A stretch of DNA of 64,000 nucleotides from contig MU401484.1 in NCBI GenBank assembly GCA_022579005.1, positions 95,942 through 159,941 of the forward strand, in the 5' to 3' direction. This document shows, piece after piece, positions 1 to 12,420 of this stretch. How positions within the stretch are numbered: the stretch's first letter is position 1; each line of letters begins with the position of its first letter. The notes below the pieces were generated by a model. That model was given only the letters and a program-made list of their open reading frames with translations, made no database searches and was not told the DNA's origin. Origin of the DNA: Poronia punctata. Lineage: Eukaryota > Ascomycota > Sordariomycetes > Xylariales > Xylariaceae. Position numbers and translations under genes: made by a program.

Positions 1-75
1 TTATAAATATTATTTTTTATAAAAGCTTTTAATAAAATAAAAGTTATAAGCAAAGTATTAATTAAGTACTTTATT
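1..75 (+). mobile_element. Left part of interrupted element B (Ty3/gypsy)
   Basis: This AT-only stretch ends at the first AGCAC copy. Element A inserted there, and the sequence picks up again after the second AGCAC at 9155. By that logic these bases are the left continuation of element B, which extends beyond the window. No protein similarity can be read in 75 bases, so the assignment rests only on the target-site duplication. Confidence 0.45.
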
Positions 76-80
76 AGCAC
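76..80. repeat. Target-site duplication, left copy (AGCAC)
   Basis: AGCAC lies directly outside the left LTR and recurs directly outside the right LTR at 9150-9154. Five base pairs is the usual duplication size for Ty3/gypsy integrases. A chance match at exactly these positions is about 1 in 1000 at equal base frequencies, more likely in AT-rich DNA. Confidence 0.7.
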
Positions 81-270
81 TAATACAATATATTTAAACG
101 ATCTAAAAGATCTTTAGTGTATGGTTATATGACCTAGTTATATAACCTATGGTTACATAATTGCTAACTAGTGCCTTGAGCATTTTTATAAAGTAGCTTT
201 AGCTACTAACAGCTATTTTAAATCTTAAAATTAATTTATTTTATTTTAACTAACTAACTTAATGCTATTA
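81..270 (+). repeat. Left LTR of element A
   Basis: This 190-bp segment aligns without gaps to 8960-9149, with 25 differences, all transitions. The left copy is the more mutated one: the right copy keeps the C or G at 19 of the 25 positions. It begins TAATACAATA and ends AATGCTATTA. Confidence 0.85.
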
Positions 271-3200
271 CTTTAGTAGCTAGCAACACTGTTTAATTAG
301 CTGCACTATAACTATATACTATTAAACAAGGGATAGGATCCTTATAACGTATAAAACTTAAAATTAAAATAACCTAAACAATATATTATAGAAATTATTA
401 AACTATTAAAAAAAAAACCTGTTAACTAAGGATTATAAATAATAAAAAGCTATACTTTAAGGCCTTACCTTTTTTCTTATTTTTTTTTTTTATTATTTTT
501 TATTTTATTGTTTATAATATAGACTATATATTATATAGATAAACAAAAAAAACAAATTAAAAAAGGTAAAACTTTTAAATTAAAAAGGCGTCTAGTATTA
601 TTAAAAAGAAATACTTTTAAAATTAACTTATTAAAAAGTATTTAATACTATACTTTTTATACTTCTTTATAAATAATATATAGATAATCTAAATAATTTA
701 ATAATACATTGCAGTGCTTAAATTTTTAAAAAATAAAAAAAACTAAAACATTAACTAAGCTAAAATTAATTTAAAAATAAAATACTTTAAAAGTATTGCA
801 AACAAATACTTTAACTTTTAACAATAATAGCTTACTTTATTTATATAACAAACTAGCTAGACACTAGCTTTATTACTATATTTTGCAAGCTAGCAAATAA
901 ACAAATAAACTTTTAAGTTAAAAATAAACAAGCTATATAATTAAGCAGTATAGTTATATACTAAAAACTGTAAAAACACTTTATTAAATAAACAACATAT
1001 ACTTATTAAATAAAAGCCTTTTATATTTAACTTTAACTAAACCTTATTAAATAATAGTTTGTTTATACTATTAGCACTAAATTTAGCTTAATAAACGTTA
1101 GCCTTTTATTTAATAAATATAATAGCAATATTTTTATTAGCAAAAAAATTAGCTAAACTACTAGCTAAACTATACTTACTTTTTATTAAGCTATTAAAAG
1201 CACTACTTATTAAACTACTTAAAATATAAAATTTAGTACTAAAAATACTAAATAAAAATAAAATAGCTATACTAAAAACTAATAATATTATTAAAATAAT
1301 AAAAATAATAGCTTAAATATTACGTTTACTTTAATAAAATTAAGCTAACTAATAAAACTAACTTAATTAAAAAAAAGGAAAATATAATAACTTTTTTTAT
1401 AATTAAAAAATTTACTAAATAAGTTACTTTTATTTAAACGTAAAAATGTTTTTTAAATAAGGTAACTATATTACTATTAAAATAAATATATACTAAAAAA
1501 ACGTTTTACTATTTAAAAACAGTGTTAAAAAACACTTTTAAAACTTAGTAAAAATTAAAGTAATTTAATAAAATTTTTTATAATTGCTTTATAGCAACGT
1601 ATAGGCTTAGTAGTTAAAAAAATGTTTTTTTAAACTATATACTTTAATATTAGCAAACAACAACCTAGCGCTAACAATATTGCGTTAACAATTTTAAATA
1701 CTTATAGCAAATGCTTTAATAGCTTTTTATAGTTAAAAAAATTATTATAACGCTAAAAAACTTAAAAATAATAAATTAATTTGTTTATAAGCTACTAAAA
1801 TAATATAATATGCTAAAGTAGCAAAACTAACTATTTTTATTTAATAGCTAACGTAAATTTATAATATAGTATACTTACTACTTTAATAGCTAATTATTAA
1901 ACTAAATATAAATACTATACTTAATATATACTTTATATATTTAAAAAAAAAGGCGATAATATATAAACGTACAATTGTTTAGCTTAAAATATTTATTAAC
2001 TAAAAACTTTTTAGTGCTATATATATACTTATTTTTACTTATGTTTATAATGCTAAAAAACAATATAATAACAATTACTAAATAAAAAGCTATAATTAAA
2101 GCTATAATAAAAAACAAAGCACATATTATAAAAATAATTAAGCAACTAGCAAAATAAACAAAAAAGAACGTTTTAGCTTTAAAAAATAAAATAATAAATA
2201 CTAGCAAAAATAAAATAATAAGTACTAAGGTTAACGCTTTTATAAACGTAGTTATAAAAATCCTTGCAATAATTATAAATATTAACGCTAACGTTAAAAT
2301 AAATAGGTTAAATAACCTATAAACAAACATTGTTTTAATAACTAAGTTAATAAAGTATATGTTATATAAAATTAAAATAATAAAAAATCTTAAAAAATAA
2401 AGCTTATATAAAAAAGATATTTTTTTTTAAAAAAAGTATTAAATAACGAAAACAAAAGCACTTATAATACTATAAAAGTAAACAATAATTAAAACAATAT
2501 TGCTTACTTATTTAACTTAGTAATTATTAAATTTTTATTTTTAGCTTTTAAGTTTAAAAAAACGTATAAAAAATGCTATAAACTGTTTTTATTTTATAAC
2601 TAATATATAAAGCATATTATAGAAAATTTTTGCAAAATATTAGAAACTTTATTAAAAACTTTATTAAAAACCTTATTAAAAGTCTTATTATTTAATTACT
2701 AATAACTAATAGTATAAAACGTACTAGATTTAAATATTTTCTTAAAACAATTAAAAAATAGTAAAGTTTTTTATATAATAAATATTAAAATATAACCTAA
2801 AAATAAAATATATATAAATGCAAAACTAATATAGGCTTATAAATAAAAAGCACTTTTAAAATATATATATATAAAGGTTATAATAAGATTTTTTAACTAA
2901 AAAAATATATTTACTATATATGCTAACTTAAAAGCATTTAATATTATAGTTAGCTAGCGTTTTTTAAACAAAATAAAAGTACACTATAAAACTTAAAAGG
3001 TTTTTATTTCTTTACGTTATAAAAACATAAAAAAATCTATTTAACTTAAATAAAAAGCTATGTTTTTTATTTTATTATAAATAGGATTTAATATAAAAGT
3101 TTATATAACTATTATAGCATAACTTTACTAAAACTTTAAATTATAGTTATTATTAAGTATACTATAGTTTAATAAATATGTAGTTATATTAAATATATTA

Positions 3201-3299
3201 TAACGTTAACTATATATCGGATTTATAGCTAATATAACAATACTTATTAATATATATTATAAGTATACTTTTATTAATTAAAAAGTTATTATTTAAACA

Positions 3300-6200
3300 A
3301 ATATAATAGTTTTAATATATACTACAGTACAAATTTTAATATTATATACTATACTTTTTTTTAGCTACTATTTAAAACAAAATAAATAATATACTTTTAT
3401 TATAATAATATAAGGACTAATAAACGCTATACTAGACTATAAGTTATTATAATACGTTATATATATAAATAGTATAAATAAACTTGTTTATTTTTATAAA
3501 AACTTACGCGTTAGTTTTATTAAAAACTTAAACGTTAACAAAATAAATATAGTTTACTAAATAAGTTTATAAGCGTTTTTAACTACTATTAAATATAAAA
3601 TAAATAAAAAAGAGTTTAATTTAAAAGATAACGTACTATTATTTTTTTAAATTAATACAAAGCATATTAAATAAGTATAAGCTGCCTTTTTAGCTAACAA
3701 CTATAAAATACCTTTATAACTAATAAAAAAATAAAATATAAAAACAGGCCTAACAAGAGTAAAATATTTTTTTTTTATTTTATTAAAAAATAGCGTCTAT
3801 ATATTTTAAAAAGACTTTAAAGTAGCTATAAAACTAAAAAGCATACTTAAAAGCTATAATATATAGTATAATAAAAGTATTATTTTTATGCTAAAAAATA
3901 AAAAGTTATATATTAACTTTGTTTAAAGATAGCAACACTAGCAAAAATAAACAAGGCCTTATAAACTTAAAATTAAAAACTAAAAAATTTTAAATAATAT
4001 ATTTAATAATTTTTATAAATAAAAAAAGCTTTATTAAATATAAAAGCTAAGTTTATTTAAATATTTAGTATTTATTATATAAAAAATTATTAAAAGCAAG
4101 TATAAAAAATAAGTAGTAATAAACTTTTGCTTTTTAAATAATATTATAATATTAAATATTTACTTAATGCTAGCTTAAAAAAATATTATATTTAATTTTA
4201 AAAGCAAAAAATATATAATAGTACTAAATGCTATTTTATTTTTTTATTAGTTACTAGTATATACTTATTATAAAAATAAAATAATAGTTATATTATTAAA
4301 AAAATTAAAAGTTTTAAGTATTGCTTTTATAAGATTTAAAAATAGTTTAGTATATAAATAAAAATTTATAAACTAATAATTGCAAGATTATTATAAGTAT
4401 TGCTATGCTTATATAAACAATATTATTATTTTTAACAATATAGCAAAAAAATATTATAAATACTTAAAAGCTATATTTTAACTATTTTAAAATATTAAAC
4501 TTATACTATTACTAACTAAATTATTTTATAGCTATTTAATAGTTAAATTATTAAGTTTACAAGTTAATAGCTTAAAAATAGCTATAACTAAGTACTATAT
4601 AAAAGCTATATATAAAATTAAAATGTTATAAACTTTAAAAGACTTAAAAACTTATATTAAGATAATAATATAGCTAAAAAAATATATTTTATAGTTTTAA
4701 TAAAAAATTAAACCTTTATAAAAACAGAAAGTAAAAATAATAGCAAAAGGACGTATAAAAAAAAAAATCTTAAAAAAAAATGTTATAAATAAAAAAAAAT
4801 AAACTTTTAAACAATTTTTTAATTTAATAGCTAAAAAAATTTAAAGTTTTTAAATTATATAAAATAACTTATATAAATTAAACTATTTAATTTATTAAAA
4901 CTATAATAAATAAGTTTTTTTAAAAATTAATGCTTTAGCTAAAAAAGGCTACAGAGTTATAGTGTTTTACTTAAAAAAGCTATAAGAAAAAAGTTTTATA
5001 TTAATAAATAATATATAGCTTATTATTTATTTTAGCAAAGTGCTTACAAAAGCTAAAAAATAATACTATATAATAAAACTAGAAGTATTATGCTTTGTTT
5101 AGCTTTATAAATAGCTTAGGCTTTAATTATAATCTTGCAAACACTTTATTATTATTTTAATTAATTATAGGGCTATAAAAAGCATTATTAACTAAAAAAA
5201 CTTTATAATAATAAACGTAGTTAAAATAAATCTTTATTTAGTATAAGCTTTAATATATATAAAACAATATAAACTTAATGTTTATTATATACTAAAAAAA
5301 GTAAATTTAGTATTAAATATACTATTATGCTTACTTATAATACTAAATAAAGACAATAATAAAAAAGCTAACAAAAATATTAATATACTAAACAATATTA
5401 TATTTAAATATATATACTTAATATATAATATTTAATTAGTAGATTTTTTTTAAACAAAACTAATTAATATATATTAAAAAGATAAATAAACTACTAAAAT
5501 ATTAAAAGCTATTAGTTTAAATATTAAACTAAGATTTAAATTTTAAAAAATACTAAATAGCTTTTTATATTATACTTTATATAAAGCACTAAAATAATTA
5601 GTTATTTTTAAAGATTGTATATAAAACCTACTATAAAAAGTATACAATAATGCTTATTATTTTAAGTTTTGCTAAATAGCAAATATACTATAAAGATATT
5701 GTATATATAACTTTATAAAGCATATTTAATAATATTTAGCATACTATTTATAATATTTTATTAATAAAATAAATAAAAGCAAGCTTTTTAAATTAATAAG
5801 ACTAATAGCAACCTTTAATATTTTATATTATATAGTTACTATAAACTTTATTATAAGAATGCTAATAGTATTATTATAAAGAACTTTTTAGTAAATACTT
5901 AGCTATAGTATATATAATTGTTTACTTACTATTACTTGCAAATTTAATAAAAAAATAATTTTTATACTAGGAAATATTAAGTATATAGCTGCTAAATAAA
6001 GCTTAGTTATTATTAAAATGTTAATAATTTATAAATAAAGAATATTATTATATATAATTTTAAATAAGGATTTAAAATTTATTTTATAACTTTAAAAGAC
6101 TTTATTTGCTAAAATAATTACTAAGTTATTTAAATTTATAGCATATTATTTATAAACTAATAAATAGTTTAAAAAAAAAAACTAAAATATTAAAATTACT

Positions 6201-6945
6201 ATTTGTTATTATTATATAGTATTAAATGTTTTATAAACTTTTATTATTATATTTTTTTAATATATACTAAATAATGCTTATTAAAAAACTATTAAACGCT
6301 TTTTTAATAAAGTAGTACTAAAATTTAAACTATAAAATTTAATTTTTGTTATAAACGTCTTATAAAACGTAATTAATTATAAGCTTACTAAATAACTATA
6401 TTAAAAAAAAGCTTAAATTATAATAAACTTTATTATAGCTAATATAAAAATTAAATATAATAAAACTAAATAATATTAAAAATATAATATAAGAAATAAA
6501 GTATACTTAAAACTATATAAAAAATATAATTTACTAGGCAAACTATACTAAAAATAGTTATAATAAAGAGTTAAACCTTTTATAGTACTTAAAAAAGTTG
6601 GTAATCTGGCTTATAAACTAAATTTTTTTAAATACTAGAGAATTTACTAAGTAATATTAGTTGTATACTTATATTTAGCGCTTAAAAAAACTAACTTATA
6701 TTTTTAATATAAGCTAAAACTAAAGCAAGTATATACAAACAAAGATAATAAACAATAAAAGTTATTTAAAATAGCTTAATTTTTTAAATAATAAATTTTA
6801 AAAGCTGGCTAAAAAACTATACTAAAATACTTAGTTAAATAAAAAAAGTATTTACTTATATATAATATATAGTACTTAAAAGAGATTTTTATGCAAAATG
6901 CTTTTAAACTAATTTATTAATATAATATAATGTACTTATTATTAC
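3300..6945 (+). pseudogene. Degenerate pol of element A (RT, RNase H, integrase, chromodomain)
   Basis: Conceptual translation across stops gives recognisable gypsy domains. The reverse transcriptase active-site box at 4410-4421 reads YINN where functional enzymes have Y(I/V)DD, followed by IIIFNN and an aligned helix. RNase H follows at about 4950-5400, with SKVLTKA.K, KLEV and a degraded TDH region. The integrase core lies at about 5650-6300 (ATFNILY, then NKDLKFI where intact relatives have DRDPKF, then FIAYYL for the TAYHPQT box). An integrase C-terminal segment at about 6550-6690 has VLKKVGNLAYKLN. A chromodomain at about 6815-6945 has KYLVK, then YNI and QNAFKLI. Changes are Asp to Asn, Trp and Gln to stop, Pro to Leu and Glu to Lys, all explained by C-to-T on either strand. 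The upstream limit of RT is approximate. It cannot encode an active enzyme. Confidence 0.85.
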
Positions 6946-8151
6946 TTAATAAGTTAAAAGGTAAAGTAATAAATAAACTTACTAAAAATATATTTAAATT
7001 GCTATTATACTTATAATTAAATAAATAAAAGCTAGTATAAATTATACTTAAAATAAATATATAAGTATAGTTACTTACTACTAATTATAATTAAATATAC
7101 TTTTTTTTATATTAAATGTAATACTTTTTATAAATATTAATATTTCTTTTTATACTTTTAGCTATTTTTTTTTTATTTTTATAACCTTAAACAACAGCAC
7201 TAAGCGTTTAATATAATAAAGTACTATTTAATGTTTTTTTTTTTTAATTGTTTACTTTTATTTTAATTATATATTTTGCTGTTATTTGTTTAAGTAAATG
7301 TAATTATATTTTTTAATAACAACTTTTTATAAACAAAGCCTTTATAAGTTACGCTTTAATAATAAAAACAATATAATATAATATATAATAATACTAAGTA
7401 CTTATATAAGCTATTTTTTAATATATTAAAAGTAGCAAATAATAATAAGACTTAGCGCTAATTATGTTTACTTAACTAATATAGCATTAATAAGATAAAA
7501 TATAACGTTTACTAAACTATACTTTTATACTAGCAAAATGTTTTTAAAAATATAGTACTAAAACTATAAATATAACTAAAAATTATTATATTATATTTAA
7601 TATAATGTAAACTAAAAAGTAAACTATTTAATAACTAGCTATAAATAATAATTAAAAAATTGCTTTATATAGCTAAATATGCTAGCAACGCTAAAAATTA
7701 AGCAAACAACGTATAAATTATTATTAATAAAATAAAATTAAAAAGACTTAAAGCCTTTAAAATTATAAAAAATACTTAACTTAGTATAGGTACTATGCTA
7801 ATAGTAATCTTATAAACACTATAAAATATAGCACTTATTTAGTTACTTTATAATCTTATATAAAAACAAGTACTATAATGTTAAAAATAGTAGGCTAATA
7901 AATAAGGATTTAAATATAAAAAAGCATTACTAAAAATAACAATACTAACTAGTACGTTAATATTAATTTTTAAGTTAATAAAAACTTTATGCTTAGATTT
8001 ATTAACATTTTAATTATAATTAGAGGCGTTAAACCTATAGACAGCAAATATATCTATATAAGGTAAACTATAGCCTAAAAATTTAAAACTTTTATTACTT
8101 ATAAATTTAAAGTTATTATTAATAATAATTTTATAAATAATAAACAATAGT

Positions 8152-8322
8152 CTATTGCTATTAAAGCTAGCAACTAAGGTTATATAGCTAATAGCTAATA
8201 TAACAATGCTATTATTATTAAACCTAGCACTTAAAGTTATATAAACAATACTTAATATAATAACGCTATTGTTATTAAACTTAGCACTTAAAGTTGTATA
8301 TATAATAGCTAACTAAATAACG
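8152..8322 (+). repeat. Three tandem 57-bp units in the 3' part of element A
   Basis: Units at 8152-8208, 8209-8265 and 8266-8322 are each exactly 57 bp with no indels and differ by scattered substitutions, mostly transitions. Fifty-seven bases is 19 codons. In one forward frame the units read as a related 19-residue peptide (IKPST-like core, then YNN) if TAA and TAG are read as former Gln codons. A decayed protein repeat is therefore plausible, but not proven. Confidence 0.8.
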
Positions 8323-8334
8323 CTTAGCATAACA

Positions 8335-8703
8335 ATGCTAATAAATACTATAAAGATAATATTTTCTAAAGCGTTTAAAAAGAAATATATAAAGAACAAA
8401 CTGCAAAACAAGCTAAATACGCAAAGACAACAACTTAAAAAACTAAATAGACTTAAAAACTATAATAATTTATTTACTAAATTAATAAATAGATTTAAAA
8501 CCTTGTTAGCATTGCGTAAATTAAATAAGCTTAGCAACATTTTTAAAAAAAAACTTAATAACTTTAAAAAACAAGAAATACTTAATAAAATACTAGAAAA
8601 TATTAAACCTAGCTTTAAAAAATACTATAACTATATTTATACGCTAGTAAATAAAAAAATTAAATATAAATTTAAAAAAGCTATTTACAGCAAGCTAATA
8701 TAA
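8335..8703 (+). CDS. Doubtful 122-codon Lys/Asn-rich open frame in element A
   Basis: This frame stays open for 122 codons from an ATG, which is long for such AT-rich, stop-dense DNA. The product is strongly basic, built of Lys, Asn, Leu and Ile, and looks helical and coiled-coil-like. It lies between the 57-bp repeats and the right LTR, downstream of pol. That is the place where some LTR elements carry an extra gene. The repeat units read best in a different frame, so this frame may be a by-product of base composition. The stretch keeps more GA dinucleotides than the rest of the element. I do not recognise a family. Confidence 0.2.
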   Translation: MLINTIKIIFSKAFKKKYIKNKLQNKLNTQRQQLKKLNRLKNYNNLFTKLINRFKTLLALRKLNKLSNIFKKKLNNFKKQEILNKILENIKPSFKKYYNYIYTLVNKKIKYKFKKAIYSKLI

Positions 8704-8959
8704 ACTTAAGTAGCAAACATAATGCAAAATATAATCTTTGCTATATACGTTAAAAATGTAGCAATATAAACAGCAAAGATAGCAATTATTAACTAAACAT
8801 TTATAGTTTTTAAATTGTTTAAACAAGAGACTAAGCATCAAACTAAAAAGTTATAATAAAAAATTAATAGTATGCAAACTATTATAATACAACTATAAGC
8901 AAACGTTTAAAAGATGCGCTAGGAGGTCAACAGCCTTAAGTCCTAAGACAGAAACTATA

Positions 8960-9149
8960 TAATATAGTATATCTAAACGATCTAGAAGATTTTTAGTGTA
9001 CGGTTATATGACCTAGTTATATAACTTATAGTTACATGACTGCTAACTAGTGCTCTAAGCATCTTTATAGAGTAGCTCTAGCTACTAACGGCTATCCTAG
9101 ATCCTAGAATCAATCTATTTTATTTTGACTAACTAACTTAATGCTATTA
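8960..9149 (+). repeat. Right LTR of element A
   Basis: This is the less mutated partner of 81-270 (190 bp, no gaps). It and the 30-70 bases just upstream (about 8890-8958) keep near-normal base composition, in contrast to the interior of the element. It starts TAATATAGTA and ends AATGCTATTA. Confidence 0.85.
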
Positions 9150-9154
9150 AGCAC
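9150..9154. repeat. Target-site duplication, right copy (AGCAC)
   Basis: This directly follows the right LTR and matches 76-80. Element B coding sequence is found downstream of it in the same orientation. Confidence 0.7.
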
Positions 9155-9699
9155 AAGTATTTTTAACTAACTATTATATATAGTACTAGCTACTAAAAAA
9201 TACTTTACTTTAAATAAAAAGCTATAAAATATTATAATTTAACTAAAGGTTATTAAAGTATTTAATACTTAAACTTTAGCAAACAAAAATAATCTAACTA
9301 AAAAAAGTAATAAAAATAAGAAAATAGTTAATAAACGTTTTAAAGTTACTAAATTCTTTTTAACTATAAAAATTTAAAAACTTTTTAAAAAAAAGAAAAT
9401 TGCTAGACTAGATAGCTAATCTATTTATGCTAAGGCTAACTTTGTAGTAAATAAAATCTTTTAAATCCTAAAAGACTTTTTAAAAATTTAAACTAATTAA
9501 AGCATTATAAATATTTTAAAAAATAACTAAATAAAAATATTATTAGTAAATAATTAGCAATAAACAAAATTAAATAGCTAACTTTATTTTTTTAGTATAA
9601 AAAATAAGGCAATAGTTAATAAAGTATTTAATAAGCTTTATAAATAAAGTAAAATAAAATAGGTTAACAAACTAAGCTTTTTTGCTTACTTAACGTTTA

Positions 9700-12420
9700 T
9701 AGCGTATTACTAAGTAAAAAAAAAAGTTTAAACTAAACTTATAATAAACTTATAAGCTTTTAATAAAATAGTAGTTTTTAATAACTATTTACTACTGCTT
9801 TAGTTTAAAGTAATTAAATTAATATATAAAAAGAAATATATTACTATAATAAACACTATTGCTTTTTTTTATTAATTTAAAGTGTATTTAAACTATAAAG
9901 ACTAATTTACTATAGTAAGCTTTTAAAGTTTAAAACGCTTAACTATTATACTTATAAGCTTTTATAATTTACTTGCGTACGTTTAAAAGTTTATAAACAA
10001 AACGCTAAAACTATATTGCTTATTTTGCTAAGCTTTTATTAATAATATTATAATATTTTTAAATAATAAAACTAGTTACTTAAAGCACTTTTATAAAGTA
10101 TTTAACCTTTTTAAACAAAAATATATTTTAATATTTTTAAAGAAATTGTTTTTAAAATACTTTTTAGTTAAATTGCTAAGCTTTTATATTAATTTTTTTA
10201 AAATAGCAATAATTAAATACTAGTTAGCAGCTTTTTAAAACTTAGCGTTTTTAAATAACTTAAAAGCTTTAAAATAATACCTTAAAAGTAGTAGTTTTTT
10301 TTAAACTTTACTGCTATACTACGCTTAATATATAAAGCTTTTATAAAAGTAAAAAATAGCTTTATTAAATAAAAGCTATAAAAAAGAAAAAGTTATAAAT
10401 AGTAACTTTAAAAAGCAATAAGCTTATATTTAATTAATTTATTTTAAGTTAACTAAAGTTAAAATAAAATTATTTTAAGCAGTATAAAATTTAATATATA
10501 AACATACTATTTTTAAACACTATAATTTAGCTAAAACCTTTTTTATACAAGTTAACGCTTTACTAAAAAAAAGCTTTAAAGTTATATTATTTTATATAAA
10601 AAAAAGGTATAATTAGTAGCTAAAAGCAATTATTTTAAATATATAAGTTAAGCTTATAATGTTTTTAAGTTATTTGCTTTTATAACCGGAATTAAAATAC
10701 AGACTTTTAAAAATAAAAGTAGCCTACGTTGTTTAAGCTTATAAGCAGCTAAAAACTATAATTAAAGCTTTAAATAACTTAGTAGTAGTATTTATAAACT
10801 ACTTTATTACTAAAAGCATTTTTAATTAAACTAGCTTTAATATAGCTTTAATAAATTAAGTAAATAAAAAACTAGTTAACGCTTTAATTTATTTATTGTA
10901 GTATAGACTATAAACTTATTACGTACTAAAATAGCTTAATTTTGTACTTAATACTTTAAGCTATTTATAAAACGTTATTAATAAAATAAATAAAAATAAG
11001 AAAGTAATTTAGTTAAATAAAGAACTTATATTTAACTAAGTATAGCTAGTTATAAAAACTATTGCTATTATAAACTTAAAAATAAAAAAAGAATTTAAAA
11101 AAAGATATAAAAAGAACTTAAAGTATAGCTAAATTTTTTAATAAGTTTAAAAAAAAAACAATAAAAACGTTGCTAACTTTTTTAAGCTAAGCTACTTTTT
11201 TATAATTATTAATAAGTTAATATATAATATTAACTAAAAAAACAACTAAAAACTATATATTTTAAAAAACTTTATTAGCACCTTTATAGCTACTGCTTAT
11301 AATAATAAACATTATTTTAAAAAACAACATATATTATAAAACTTAAAACAATATTTAATTTAAAAAAAAACAAAGCTAGTTAAAAAGTATATTAACTACT
11401 ATAATACTTATAAGCTTTGCGCAATATTATAAAAAAAGCTATATAGCTTATACTAAGCTATATAACTAGCAAACTTTTAACTTATAAAAACTATTACTAT
11501 TAACTTTATTATAAAACTTTTAAAGGTTAAATTAACTAACTTACTATAGAAGTTAAAAAAATAAAACTATTTTAACGCTTTAATAATAATTACTTATATT
11601 ATATTTAAAAGGTTATTATTGCTACTAGGTAACATAAAGTATATTATAAAAAACTAAGCTAAAGTGTTTGTTTAAGCTGCTTTAACTGCTAACTAAAGTG
11701 TTTTTTTAAGTATTATTTTAAATTAAAACTAAAAATTTACTTTAGCCTTTTAAAAAGGACTTTAAAAAGGTTTTAGCGCTAGGCTTTTAATATTAATAGC
11801 TTACTACTTATAAACTAATAAAGCATTAAAGCAAAAGAATTAAACAGTTAAAATAGCTATTTATTTTTATTATTTTAAATACTTAAATTATAAATAAATT
11901 AACTTACTACCGGCTTTATAATAGAACTTAAATAGCGCATATTTTAAAATAATTAAAGCTTTAGCATATAAGCTACTTTTTAAATTTTAGCTTTTTAAAT
12001 TTAATAATATAATTATATAATTTAAAAGCTTGTTAAAATTAAATTTAAATACTTTAAATACTATTTAAACTTATTTATGCTAAGATGCTAAGTTAGCTAT
12101 AAACTTTACTACTACTTAAGCTAAATAATATTATAATAAAAAGTATAAACTTATTAAGTTTAATATAAAGGACAAAGTTTACTTTTAGCTATATTGTAGC
12201 TACTACTTACTTAAACAACTATTTTAAAAGTACTTATAACAGCGCGCAGGCTTATAAAAAGTAAAAAGAAAAATTAAAAAACTAGCTTATAAAATTAACT
12301 TTTTTAAAACCTTTAAGATTTACCTAGTTATTTTTATAGCTTACCTATTTTTTAAACAAAAAGAAAAAGACTTATTTTATAAGTTTATTTTAGCTTTCGG
12401 TTTTATTTAAAACAATTAGC
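9700..12420 (+). pseudogene. Degenerate pol of element B (RT, RNase H, integrase)
   Basis: The reverse transcriptase starts near 9.7 kb, with TIINTIAFFY where relatives have the first catalytic Asp (TTVDATAFFY type). The second active-site box at 10,035-10,046 reads FINN instead of FIDD, followed by IIIFLNN. KLLSFYIN and YYA boxes come after it. RNase H (about 10,540-11,000) shows VILFYIKK, ELKYR, AYKQLKTI and a degraded VDALSRL tail (NFVLNTLS). Integrase starts with a YYNTYKLCA zinc-binding remnant near 11,390. It continues with ITINFI (for TIDFI) near 11,490 and ends with KDKVYF..YC-like and KLAYKIN segments at about 12,170-12,330. No chromodomain was seen. Stops and Asp-to-Asn changes are of the same type as in element A. 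Confidence 0.75.

Larger units (their letters stand above)
81..9149 (+). mobile_element. Element A: mutated Ty3/gypsy chromovirus with both LTRs
   Basis: A 9069-bp retrotransposon bounded by 190-bp direct repeats (81-270 and 8960-9149) and a 5-bp target duplication. The plus strand carries, in order, reverse transcriptase, RNase H, integrase and chromodomain remnants between about 3.3 and 6.95 kb, which is the Ty3/gypsy order. About 3 kb lies upstream of pol, where gag and protease should be; I cannot recognise them. About 2 kb lies between the chromodomain and the right LTR and holds a 57-bp tandem repeat and a 122-codon open frame. All coding parts have many stops and missense changes of C-to-T and G-to-A type. 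LTR ends now read TAAT...ATTA; TGA...TCA ends mutated in the same way would give this. No clear primer-binding site or polypurine tract can be seen. Confidence 0.85.

Noticed and set aside
1941..2330. 129-codon hydrophobic open frame on the minus strand of the repeat block
   Set aside because: It consists almost only of Ile, Leu, Phe and Val codons expected from AT-rich sequence, lies opposite the decayed element A, and shows no family pattern.
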